Shown: in pieces, positions 22,801 to 33,857 of the stretch
How the letters are laid out: every line of letters starts with the position of its first letter
How positions within the stretch are numbered: the stretch's first letter is position 1
Assembly: GCA_022661535.1 (NCBI GenBank)
Contig: JAKULF010000010.1
Location: 2,790,001 to 2,854,000 of the forward strand
DNA: 64,000 bases
Reading direction: 5' to 3'
From: Eutypa lata
Lineage: Eukaryota > Ascomycota > Sordariomycetes > Xylariales > Diatrypaceae
Translations under genes and position numbers: made by a program
Notes under the pieces: model-generated
Databases searched by the model: none
The model's input: only the letters and a program-made list of their open reading frames with translations
What the model was told of the DNA's origin: nothing

Positions 22801-25800
22801 AATTTTTAATATATTTAAACTTAAAATTAATAATAATAAATAAAAATATGTATTAAAAAGTAATAATAATAAATTAATTATTTTTTAATATATAATATTT
22901 AAGTTTAATAATAACGAAAAAGTTATAATAAACGAAAACATTATAAAAAAAATCATTTTATAATATTATTAACTTTATTATTTTAATATTAAACGCTTAA
23001 TTTAAATTATTAAACGATTTTATAATATAAACTTTAAGTTTAAAAATATTAAAGCTTTACTTTATACGGCTTATAATATAATAAAAATAAAAAAGTTTTC
23101 GTTAAAAAACACTTAAAAAAAATTAACTTATATAAGCGAAATTATATAATACGATATAAATATAATATAACTCGTATTATTACGTAATAACTTATATTAT
23201 AATTTAATAATTAAGAATTATAATTAATATTATAATATAAAGTTAATAAAAATTAAAAGTAATATTTAATAATATTTATAAAGTTATATTAAAAAAATAA
23301 TTTAATATTTTATTAATTAACTTTTTAATAAAAATAAAAAAAAAAAAATAATTTAAATTTTAAAATTAAATAATAAATAAAAATTTAATATATTTAAAAT
23401 AAATAAATTTTATAAAAAACGTAATATTAAACTTTAATTATCGTTATTTTATAATTAATATTAAAATAAAGTTATAAAACGCATTATTAAATTTATATAA
23501 AACGAAATTAAAGTTTATATAATTTAAATAAAAGTTTTTATATATTTTTAAAATTACATTATAAAAATAATTATTAAAATAATTAATAAAATAAATTAAT
23601 TATTAATTAAAAATATAATTTTTATAAAGATTTATTAAAAAAATTTAAATTTTAATAATAATTATTTACTTTATTACGAGCATTTATATATTTTAAAATT
23701 ACGTTACGTTATATTTATCGATTAAAAAAAAAGTTTAATTTAAAAAATTAATTAATTAAAGTATAAAAAGTATTTTTTTAAAATACGAAAAAAAAAGTAA
23801 TTATATTATATAATTAATAAAAAAAAAACGTTTCTTTATAATTTTTTATATTATAATATATAAAGACTTTACGAAATTAAATGTTTTTTTTAATTTAAAA
23901 AACATTATTTAATTATTTTTAAAATAAGTTTAAAAACAACTTCGTTATTAAATTAATAAAAAAAATAAATAAAAAATTAATATTTAAAACGATAATAATA
24001 ACGTTATATTTAATAATAAAACGAATAAAAAAAATAAAAAACAACTTATTAAACGTAAACGTAATCGTTTAAAAAAAAAAATTTTTAAACTTTATATATA
24101 TAACGTTTTTAAAAAACATTTTAAAATTATAATTAAATTATATTAAGCACGATTTATTTAAAAAAACGAAAATATTAACAAATATAATTTTAAATTTGAT
24201 TTTATTAATAATAATATCGTAAATAATTAAAAACGCGAATTTATAAACTTTAATAACGCTTTTAAAATAATAATATAAACTTACTTTTATATATAAATAA
24301 TATTTTTACTTAAAAAAAAACGATATAATATTTTCGAAAACCTTTATAAAATATTAAACTTTTTTAAATATTTAAAAACATATAAATTAATAACGATAAT
24401 ATTTAAAAATAATTTATTATTAAAAAAAGCTTTAATAAGCTTTAAAAAAAATTTATAAATAAAAATAATATTTATAAAAATATAAAAAAATATTAATTAA
24501 AAATCATTTAAATTTATTTTATTAATTAAAACAATATACGAATATTTAATAAACGTTATATAAATATTATTAAAAAAATTTACATTAATAAACGATTTTA
24601 AAAAGTTAAAAGCTCGTATATATATAAAAGAATTTATATAATAAAAAAATATTAATTATAATAAAATTATTATAATTATAATTTAAGTTATATATTAATA
24701 AATCCTTATAACTTTTATAACTTTATACGATTAATACATTATATAAATAAACTTTATTATAACGTATTTTAATAATAAATTAAAAAAAAACTATTTATAA
24801 AAATATTTTCGTTATTAAAAAAATACTTTAACGTATATTTTAAAAAAAAAAAAATATAAATATAACTTAAGTTATATTATTTAATTAATAAACTTTTTAT
24901 ATAAACTTAAATAAATTAATATAACTTAATAAATAAAAATTAAAATTATTTTAAAATAATTAAACTTTATAACTTTAATATTAAACGATATTATTTACTT
25001 AAATTTTAAAATAAATAATATTATAACTTTATACGTTAATAATTTTTTATTATTTAATGTAAATAAAAAACGTTTTATAAAGTTTATAAAAGTTATTATC
25101 GAAATAATTATTATTAAAAACTTAAGTAAAGTTAATTAATTTTTAAATATTTATATTATTAAATTAAGTTTTATTAATAATATACGCTTAAATTAATAAT
25201 AATACATTAAAAGATTACTTTAAATAATAAATATAAACAATATAAAACCATTATTTACTTTATTCGTTTTAAATTATAAATAATATATAATTTAAAATTA
25301 AAAAATTATTATTAAAAACGAAACATTTAAATATATAAGTTTAATTAAAAAGTTTAACTTTTTAAATTACGTAATTAAATTCGATATAATTTATATAACG
25401 TTTATTTAAATTCGATTTATAAATAACTTATTATTAAAATATATAAATTATATTAAACGTTTATCGAAATATATAAATAACATTATAAATTTATCGATTT
25501 AATATTAAACTTTAAATAAAAAACATTTACATTATAAATATAATAATTTTAAATTATTTAAAGTAATAAATTTTAATTATAATAATAATTTTAATTTAAA
25601 TAAATTAATTATAAATTATATATTTTACATAATAAAAGCTTTTATTATATAAATTTTAAAGCTTTAAATAATTATTACTTATTATATAATAAAAGCTAAA
25701 TACGTAACCTTAAGTATTATAATAATAAAAGTAATTAATATTAAAAACTTTTTATAAAAACTTAATTTAATATTTAAAAAACTTATTATTTTATTAAAAA

Positions 25801-26670
25801 ATAATATAAATATATTAAAATAAATAAAAAAAATTATAATGTTTAAAAAAAAGCGTTATATTTAAATCGATTATTATTATATACGTTAAAAAATTAATAA
25901 TAATTATATTAAAATTTAATATATTAAAACGAATAAAAATTTAATAAATAAATTTATTAAACTTTTTAATTAAAAAGTTTTTAACGAATTCGTAATAAAG
26001 TTAAACTTAAAATTAATTTAAAAGTTATTTAAAAAATTAAAAAATATATTAATTAATAAGTAAATTAAATTAATTAAAATAATAAAAAAATAATATTTAT
26101 TAAACTTTCGTTATAAAAGAAAAAAATCGTTATTTTTTAAAACCTTATATTATCGTAATATTTTTTTTATAATTATCGTATTTATTTAACTTAAAAGCTT
26201 TTCTTTTTAACATTTAATTTAAAAAATTTAAAATAACTTTTAAATTAACTTAGCTTTTATTAAATAAATTCGTTTTTATTAATTATTTTTTTTAACATTT
26301 ATAATATATAATATAAAAAAAAAAATTAATAATTAATAACTTTTAATTAAGGTTTTTCGTTATTTTTAAAGTTAAAAATTTCGAACTTTATTTAACTTTA
26401 TATAATTAATAACGTATTAATTAATAATATCGTAAGTTTTATATATAAAATTAAAAAATTTATTAATAAATAATAATTTAATTAAACTTTAAACGTATAT
26501 ATATAAATAAAGTTATTAATATTACGATATAAATAAAGCTAATAATTAAATAATTAAATTACGAAAATAAATATAAAAATTAAAAGTTTAATTTTAATAA
26601 ATTTATAATTTAATTTTTTAAGTTTTTTAAAGTTTTAAAAGAATTAATTATTTATTAATATAAAAAAACG

Positions 26671-26885
26671 TATTAATAAATAAAATACTTTAATAATAAT
26701 TTATAATAATAATAAAAAATTAAATATCGAAAATATTTTAAAGTATTACGTATAACATTTAAAGTATAAAGATTAATATATAATTCGAACTTATAATTAA
26801 ATTAATATAAACTTTTTTAAATAATAATATATATTTTACTTTTCGAAAATTATTCGAAATTAATATTTATTCGTATATTTTAATA
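26671..26885 (+). repeat. Right LTR (215 bp)
   Basis: Gap-free partner of 19683-19897. It is slightly more mutated at its left half (more A where the left copy keeps G) and less mutated near its right end (CGAAC and TTCG kept where the left copy has T/A). Followed by the target duplication TTTAT at 26886-26890 and preceded by the polypurine-tract relic. Confidence 0.9.
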
Positions 26886-27171
26886 TTTATATATAAAAAA
26901 ATAATCGTTAAGTTTCGAAATAATTAAATAATTTATAAAATTAATAACGAATATTTTATAACGAATATTAAAGTTTATTTTTATATTTTAATAAAAATTA
27001 AAATATTAAAATTAAAATTATAATATTTATTTTCGATTTTATTTTTAATTTATTTTTAAACTTTAATTATTTATATAATAAATATAATTTATTATATAAC
27101 GTAATTATTAACGTTTATCGTAACTTATTAAATCGAAGGTATTAATGTATTATAAGTAACGCAATTTATAT

Positions 27172-28773
27172 AACCGGCTGGTAAAGTGGATTGCATTATT
27201 TGCCAGCTTAACCGGAACAAAATAGATATATGTATAATGTTGCTTGGGAGGAGTTTACACTCATTTGTATGGAGTTATGTGATCCGCCAATGTTTCTAGC
27301 AGCTTTCGTTTCCACAATCAAGCTAGAATATACGTTGTGGTTAGGGCATTGCTATTACCCCGAAGACATGAGTTTATGATGGGTGCCTAGATATCTCGTT
27401 AGCCTTGTCTTGCTATATTTCTATTCTTGAGCCCCTGTATGGGACTGATAATATTTGGCCGCAATAGGGCAGGTGATAGCACAAATTTTGTCTGATGTTT
27501 GATGTTAGATTTAGGCCTCAGCAGACTTCGTAGCGGCTTCTGCAGCGAGATTAAGTACAACATGACTTTATTGCCGTTTGATGGCTTTAAAATATTTCGA
27601 TTATCTATGTCATATTATTCATATATCATTAACATACAGCCACATTTAAATATAAGAATTAAACTGATTGACTCCAATGAAAGCGTAAACAAGTGCTGGT
27701 TGATTAGGAGGCTGTTAACAGACACGATGATGCAACGCTCTGAAGGTAGGAGCCAGGGGGCTGGGGAATGAACTTTCATCAAGTCGAGTTTTGTCTGTGC
27801 TGTCTAAGAGGCAGTGTCCAGAACTCCTATATCAGTATCTGGCCTACCTTCATCACAGAACTGCAAGGGCAATGGGATAGATATATCTGGCATCGGGGTG
27901 AACCTTATAGGTGATCTGACCGGCACTTAGACCATTGTGGGCTTCTACAGAAGAGGTTGCTTGAGTCCCGGTGTGTGCATTAGCAGGATCTAGCTAGGAA
28001 TTCACCCTGGATGATTGTGTTAGCTCGTGTGGTGAATTAGCCTCTTGTTTTCTACCTTGTGACTGGTCCGTGACTGCTTAGGTCCTTGATGGGCTTACAT
28101 GATGATCCAAGTGCTGTAGGTAGTTATGAATAGTTGATGCGGTCAATTGTATTGTTATTCACAGAGATATGAGATAATTTTGGGGCAGGGCTTGGAACAT
28201 CAGTTACTGCTACTGTGCGTAAGTACCTGAGGCAATTCCTTTTCCCTAAGACACACTTTGCATGTTGAAGTTACAGCAGAGAAGGTTGAAAGTATGATAG
28301 TGTTAGCATAGTTGCTGCCGACTTATAAGATTATATGAAATAGTGATCTGACAAGGAGCAGTCAAGAGTGATATAAATACCTACTGCAAAGCTGACTAAT
28401 ATCCTCGTGCTCCACCTAGGGCATGTATGTATTATTTTTAAGCTATAGAACTCCCGACATAAATACGAAGTATAAAATAACCAAAAATCCAAATGGGCAC
28501 CCAGGTAGGTGTATAGAAGGCAGATACAGGTATATTAAACAGTAACCAAGACTAAAATAGTTCATAGCTTTTCATTATCATTAAATTATTATTTAGTTAT
28601 TACCCCATTAAACAAATGTATGTATTTATACCCCTGTTAATTTGTGGTGGCTTGTTGGTGTCAAAGGTGGGTCCACGATACCAATCAAATTCTCAATCAG
28701 CTTCAACTTTTAGTAACGTGTTCGTACGTGTCACCAATATCGCCGTCTACTCACATGAGATATGGAGTAGAAT
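27172..28773. other. Gene-free stretch right of the RIP block
   Basis: Normal-composition DNA resumes at about 27172. Frames of 70-90 codons at 27499-27771 and 28616-28877 show no domain or splice support. The right end should contain the promoter of the gene whose first recognised exon starts at 28774. Confidence 0.55.
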
Positions 28774-30424
28774 ATGCGCTTTCAATTCGGTTTGCGAGGC
28801 AAGGCGATACGTCCCCCACGTTTAGCAAAGAGGCCTTCAACTACAAGGCCCAAAGTCGCTTCACCTGCGCCTTCTGATCATCATGTGGTACCAGGCCCCT
28901 CTCACACCCAGGAGGCCCGTGTATCGGTGACGCCGTCCCCTAGCTACAGGTCGAGCCGCACTGAGGCTCCCTCGTTTTCGAAGAGTTTTCAAAACAACGA
29001 TGCTACTACATCACCGCATTTGCCAATTAGTCTGCATCCTTCTGCACGCTTGGTGCCAAGTCACCGACGCGGGCCGCCAAAAACTTACTCGACTGGTGTA
29101 TGTTCCCAAGTGAAGTCAAACCAACCGAACAGTCAATGTCAACCGCCCATCTTACAACTATGACGGGGACTAAGTGATTTACAGTTATTTGGCACGCGTT
29201 GGATGCCCGAGGGCACTGGAAAATCGATCGCAAAAATAGATGTCCCATCACTTCCGCCATCTAAAATGCCAGTTTCATGTAAAACGCCTTATAGAAAGCT
29301 CGCTACTTACAATTTGGTTTATTCCGACGGCCTAAGTCCTTACACGATGTATATTCCTGGTATTGCTGTCTATCCGAGAGAGAGAAAGGAGAAACCAATA
29401 CTTGTACTGACGTTCATCAGGTGCACCGGCATTCTTCACACTATGTGAAGTGCCTAAAATTATAAGACGGACAGAATCACAAGGGCGAGTGGAAAGGTTG
29501 GCACGAAAACAAAAGCGAAATTTAATAAACTCAGCCATGGCGAGACAGTTGTTCGTCCCTTTTACAGAGTGGAGGCCCATCTTGCAAGCAGTCAAGTCTC
29601 TAAGTCCTGATTTCGTCTTTGATGGAGTTGACCTGCTAGCATCTCTCTCCAAGCTCAGCAGTCTTCTATCCATGTGCAAAGACTCGGATACCGGGGATAT
29701 TCACTTTCACCTTACTCTTGTCCATAATACGTTGATAATTAGCAACGAAGGCCGGATGCCCGAGAAGGACACCATGCTAACCAAAGTTCATCGCCTAAAT
29801 TCCGTTGGTAACGACTTTGAAGAAGCTTTTACTGAATGGCCCCAGGGGTTGGAGGATAGTGACAGCCATGTACGGGTCTTACAGTATGACCTGGGGCATC
29901 TGAACTGCGTAATATCTGCGGGGGTTGATGCCTGTTTAGGCAAATCGGTCTCGACACAAGATACACAACCAACTGGAGAATCGACGTTTACGGGATCTAG
30001 ATTGATGATTTCCCGTGGCTTCAATACCGACTCTCCTGTCGCTGAGATAAAAGCCTCTTGCGACATTTGGCCAAGGACGCTTGTCCAGCTGTGGTTTAGC
30101 CGGGCCGACGCGTTCATTGGAGGTGATGTGACGCCCGAAAGAAAATACATTCTTGTTAATAAAATCGAAATCAAGGACACGGCTGATCTATGCGACGAAT
30201 GGGAGACCGACGAGGAGAACCAGACCGCTTTAAGAAGGTTGACCGCTCTCATCTCCCAGCTACGCGAGATCGTCAGAGGCACAAAAGACAAGCAGTGCTA
30301 TATAATTCGAGAAGGAACCTGGCCTCATCTCTCCAATCAGTTACATGTTTTCACCGTAGAAAATGGCGAGGCCCCAGGCTTTAGGAATGACGTCGGCAAA
30401 TACTGGCGAGGTGGTCCTGAATGA
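28774..30424 (+). CDS. Fungal protein of the family often mislabelled 'geranylgeranyl pyrophosphate synthetase'
   Basis: Proposed exons 28774-29097, 29185-29359 and 29421-30424 (500 residues). Both introns (87 and 61 nt) are GT-AG and restore the frame; the first has a GTATGT donor. The N-terminal 110 residues are Pro/Ser/Arg-rich and low-complexity. The core begins around LATYNLV and TMYIPGAPAFF and continues as a conserved fungal domain: FVFDGVDLLASLSKLSSLL, FHLTLVHNTLIISNEG, FEEAFTEWP, SHVRVLQYDLGHLNCVISAGVDACL, IFDLKT-equivalent VAEIKAS, LVQLWFSRADAFIGG, and ENQTALRRLTALISQLREIV near the end. From memory this pattern belongs to a Pezizomycotina family widely annotated as geranylgeranyl pyrophosphate synthetase, yet the Asp-rich DDxxD motifs of prenyl synthases are absent, so I do not accept that function. 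No signal peptide. True function unknown. The start codon and any further upstream exon are uncertain. Confidence 0.75.
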
Positions 30425-32460
30425 GAGTAGTTCATCCAACCTCATCGATTTGGAAGAGAACATTGAGTAATTCCCAGCATCCACATTACAGCTGAGAGTC
30501 CAAGAACTACTCCGAGTATTGATAATACCTGCCAGGAACTGTTCCATACATTTGGGAGAGTACCAACCTCCTATATTCTCGGGGTCTTGGGGAGGAAGGC
30601 ACCTGTGGTCCCATGAGACCACGTGCGGAAAAACAGTCTTCACTGAGATAGCCTTTTTTTTATTCCCAGTCTATTTTGAGGCGTCAAGACCAAGCAGGAG
30701 AGCTCGACCAAGGTCTATAAAGTTAAAGAGATGGATATAACGACGTTGGCCATTCGATACCTCTGTTCCTGAAATGGCAATAGTGCTATATATTGACTAT
30801 GTCAAGCTATGCTAGAAGTAAGGACAGATGTCGTTCATGGAGCAAACCTAAATATGTATTCAACTGGAAATACTGATTACCATCACGGGGAGGTGGTTTT
30901 CCCTGAATAGAACAGCCTATCAACAAGAATGCTAAACCCCCAAATTGGAGAGCTGTTGGGCCCATGTGTGACAAAGATGTGAAGGCTTGGAATTGAGGTT
31001 CTATTCAACTAATAATTTTCTTTGGTCCTAAGGTCCACAAGGTTCTTCTGTCTGCTCTGTACGACCTGTAGAGTCGTCTGCTATATATACACAAAACAAA
31101 GGTACGTATCTGTAATATCCTATTGCCGTCCTAACCGCTGATAATAGCTGTTGGCTCTTATTAGGCATCTATGCATTCCTGTGATCATCGTGTGACCTCC
31201 AAATATTGATGTGTTGGCCTTCAGCTGCATTCCTTTGCAGCTGTCCTGCAGCCAACACACACGGCTCCATTCCCCTTGTGACACCATGTCTTTAAAAACG
31301 TATCCAAACTCTCGAAACAGAAATAACAAAACTACCCAACTTACTATATTCGCAACTGTCTAGGGAAGGGATATTTCTTACCTCCCTGGAAAGATGCCCT
31401 CTTACATCTTGACGCTGTTTAGAATCTGTGATTGGTAACACTATGCGATTACCTTATAGTAGGTATTGTGTCATACCTGAAGGAAGTAGTGAGTGCACTC
31501 AACTCTGGCGTTATTATAACTTTCTTGCGATAGTGAAGGGCTACTATGGTCACTAAACCCATCCATTCATTTGTGTACTTATGGCTCCTAAACCATTCCT
31601 TGTCCTGATAACTTGGATAAAACTATGAGGTCCTTCCATAGGAATTTATTGTCTAATCCATAAATCTCCATATCACAGGTATCTACCCATGTCAATTCAA
31701 ATTACTACATCACTTTTTGCGTCACCGATTAGACCATGTCCTCTGTTGATATTGATAGACAAGACTAGTACTCAATCGCAGAAGAAAGCGTCTGGGTCGG
31801 ACACGTTACTTTGCAAATCATCCGGTCGAAAATGAAATATTCGTTATCAGCGAAGTTTTAGCATTGTTATAAAATAATGAAGTTTTTATCAGGAGAGGAA
31901 ACGATCATATGTTCAGTTTTTGACTTCCATAAAAACGCATGTCATAGGACGGCTGTGTCAGCTCCCTCGGTAGACTTAAACAGTTGCTAGAAATAAATGT
32001 GAAATGTTGGTGACAAGCTCAATTTTACCGATTCTGGGGTTGAGATCTCCCCCTTAATGCATCAACGTCAAAAAAAAAAAGGGGGGGGGGATGATATTTC
32101 AGTAATGACGTTATGTACTTCGTATCTCCAACGGTTTCCGCCGGGACCGTGTGCGGATACCGTGCGTAACTTTGGTACGCACATTACACTAAGCTAGATC
32201 CATCACGACGACATTATCCACAACGCCGAAATTAGGACATATATTTAAGCACGCCATATCCCATCGTCGTCCCTTCTTCAGCCACTATTTTAGCTTGGTC
32301 CTTAACTACATCTATACATACTTAGGTATACAGCACGGCATTGACATACCGGAAAATTGTCTCTTTGTCTGCCTATTTAAGCAGTAGCAGCCGCAGGACC
32401 AACTAAATAAAGTCTCCAAGAAGAAAGCAAGAAACTTTCCTTCTATTGAAAAAGGAAAAC
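30425..32460. other. Intergenic region, caf16 promoter at right end
   Basis: 2.0 kb without a credible gene. An imperfect hairpin sits at 31211-31258 (GTGTTGG...CCAACAC outside, CAGCTGCA...TGCAGCTG inside). A poly-A/poly-G run lies at 32070-32090. ATATTTAAGC (32240-32249) and CCTATTTAAGC (32372-32382) are TATA-like strings upstream of the caf16 start codon at 32461; the second is about 85 bp away. Confidence 0.55.
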
Positions 32461-33327
32461 ATGGCGGGAACAAACCCCAAAGCGCCCGAGGTCAGCGTCA
32501 TGAACCTCTCGTACACCTTCCCCGGCTACGCAACGGGCCTATCAAACGTGACGCTCTCGGTGCCCCCCCGCAGCCGCACGCTCCTGATCGGGGCCAACGG
32601 CGCCGGCAAGACGACGCTCCTCCGACTGCTGGCGGGCAAGCGCCTGGCGCCGGCGGGGACGGTGTCGGTGTCGGGGGCGGACCCGTTCAAGGAGGGGCTG
32701 GAGGGCGTGACGTACCTGGGGCTGGAGTGGGTGCTGAACCCGATCGTGCGGACGGACATCGGCGTGGCGGAGCTCCTGGCGTCCGTGGGCGGGGACGCGT
32801 ACCCGGCGCGGCGGGACGAGCTCGTGGCCGTGCTCGACATCGACGTGGCGTGGCGCATGCACGCCGTCTCGGACGGGGAGCGGCGCCGCGTCCAGCTCGC
32901 CATGGGCCTCGTGCGCCCCTGGACCGTGCTCCTCCTCGACGAGATCACCGTCGACCTGGACGTGCTGAGCCGCGCCGAGTTCCTCGCCTGGCTCAAGGCC
33001 GAGACCGAGACCCGCGCCTGCACCGTCGTCTACGCCACCCACATCCTCGACAACCTCGCCGGCTGGCCCACCCACCTCGTCCACATGCACCTGGGCCGCG
33101 TGCGGGAGTGGGGCCCCACCGAGCAGTTCCTCGGCGCCGACGGCGGCGCCGCGCTCGGCAGTACGGGGAATAGCCGCCTGGGCGAGCTGGTCCTGCGCTG
33201 GCTGAGGTCCGATTTGAAGGAGCGCGGTCCGCGGAACCAGAGGACTATGGGTACGGAGGGGCTGACGTACGCGTCGACCGGCATTGGTGGGTATGGCCTC
33301 GAGAATACCCCGGGTCCTGGGAAATAG
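32461..33327 (+). CDS. caf16: Caf16-type ABC ATPase (CCR4-associated factor 16)
   Basis: Soluble single-domain ABC ATPase of 288 residues, the size of yeast Caf16 (289), which associates with the CCR4-NOT complex and Mediator-related factors. No transmembrane segments. Walker A is GANGAGKTT, the signature motif is the variant [15 protein letters not shown] (SDGER in place of LSGGQ), Walker B is [14 protein letters not shown], and the H-loop is YATHI. The [10 protein letters not shown] and DEITVDLDV phrases are typical of the Caf16/ABCI group. Single exon; the ATG at 32461 is preceded by GAAAAC. An in-frame TTG 15 bp upstream is not a likely eukaryotic start. The coding region is strikingly GC-rich with G or C at most third positions, in contrast to AT-rich sequence on both sides. 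The glycine/threonine-rich C-terminal 30 residues are probably disordered. Confidence 0.92.
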   Translation: MAGTNPKAPEVSVMNLSYTFPGYATGLSNVTLSVPPRSRTLLIGANGAGKTTLLRLLAGKRLAPAGTVSVSGADPFKEGLEGVTYLGLEWVLNPIVRTDIGVAELLASVGGDAYPARRDELVAVLDIDVAWRMHAVSDGERRRVQLAMGLVRPWTVLLLDEITVDLDVLSRAEFLAWLKAETETRACTVVYATHILDNLAGWPTHLVHMHLGRVREWGPTEQFLGADGGAALGSTGNSRLGELVLRWLRSDLKERGPRNQRTMGTEGLTYASTGIGGYGLENTPGPGK

Positions 33328-33857
33328 ATGAGGGACGCAATGGGTCGTCGGCCATGCTATGGTCGGATGATGACTGGCTTGTGTGTTTTTTCTCTTTTTT
33401 TTCTTTCTTTCTTTTTTCTTTTTTAAAAAAAAAAGGGGTGGGAGGGCCAGAGCGGGGATCAAACAAACTGTGTTCGTGGGGTAGGGACATATGGGAAGGA
33501 AATCCTCAACGAACGAGCATATGAAGGCGTTTTGTTTTGGTCTTGCATTCAACGGAAAGATTAAGGGCGAATGGAGGCTTATGACTACGAAATGACGTTG
33601 CGATGCATCTTAACATGCATGGAAGATACCCTTTCAACAGGATAGAATATTGGTAGAAAAGGATGACACTTCAACGCAAAGTGATTTGTGCATAATAACA
33701 TGGTAGATGTATCAATTCTTTTGTCACCGTGGTGCAATTTTTTATCCCTTTGACATTGTAGGTGACCTAAGGCATGTAGTCGGTTTTTATAGCGTGCTTG
33801 CTGATATCTCTCCTTAAAAGAGCCTATGCGGAAGTACATTATAAGTCCATGGTGCGC
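33328..33857. other. Convergent spacer with pyrimidine tract
   Basis: 530 bp between the 3' ends of caf16 and the CENP-I gene. A T/C tract followed by an A run lies at 33387-33434. No gene seen; it should hold both 3' untranslated regions. Confidence 0.6.

Larger units (their letters stand above)
19678..26890 (+). mobile_element. RIP-inactivated LTR retrotransposon with 5-bp target duplication
   Basis: Element body 19683-26885 (7203 bp) flanked by identical 5-bp target duplications TTTAT at 19678-19682 and 26886-26890. The two LTRs are 215 bp each, offset by exactly 6988 bp. A purine run (TAAAAAAACG, 26661-26670) directly left of the right LTR is a polypurine-tract relic and orients the element on the plus strand. 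At 21999-22040 the codons TAC, TAT, TAT and TAT stand at the C-X2-C-X4-H-X4-C spacing of a retroviral-type zinc knuckle if RIP transitions are allowed for, which marks the end of a gag-like region. About 4.6 kb follows for pol. Superfamily is not settled: the length after a weak YxDD-like string at 24290 would suit a Ty3/mdg4-type order, but that string is uncertain. No functional frame remains. Confidence 0.88.
19501..27171. repeat. AT-rich block produced by repeat-induced point mutation
   Basis: About 7.7 kb composed almost entirely of A and T with abrupt edges. CpA and its complement TpG are strongly depleted and TpA is in excess, while most surviving C and G sit in CpG (ACG, CGA, CGT). 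That dinucleotide pattern is the known mark of RIP, the premeiotic C-to-T mutation of repeats in Pezizomycotina. No open frame longer than about 60 codons survives in any frame. It contains one complete LTR element (19683-26885) plus about 180 bp and 285 bp of equally mutated flank. The block is probably heterochromatic (H3K9 and DNA methylation), which is inference from other fungi. Confidence 0.93.

Noticed and set aside
24290..24301. YxDD-like reverse transcriptase box in the retroelement
   Set aside because: The string is only four AT-rich codons; flanking frames do not give a consistent reverse transcriptase pattern, so I did not use it to assign a superfamily.
19501..27171. AT-rich block as a mitochondrial insertion or centromere core
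   Set aside because: The surviving C/G are in CpG, CpA is depleted, and LTRs plus target duplication are present, which is explained by a RIPped retroelement. A centromere cannot be excluded from one 7.7-kb block but nothing requires it.
29098..29184. Treating 28774-29163 and 29450-30424 as separate genes
   Set aside because: GT-AG introns at 29098-29184 and 29360-29420 join three frames into one product with a familiar fungal domain order.
31211..31258. Imperfect hairpin as an RNA gene
   Set aside because: Paired segments are short with unpaired bulges; unlike the 18264-18362 hairpin it is within chance expectation.
32542..33552. 336-codon open frame on the minus strand, and others opposite caf16
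   Set aside because: It is antisense to caf16, whose GC-rich third positions remove stops from the other frames. The product is low-complexity and has no domain.
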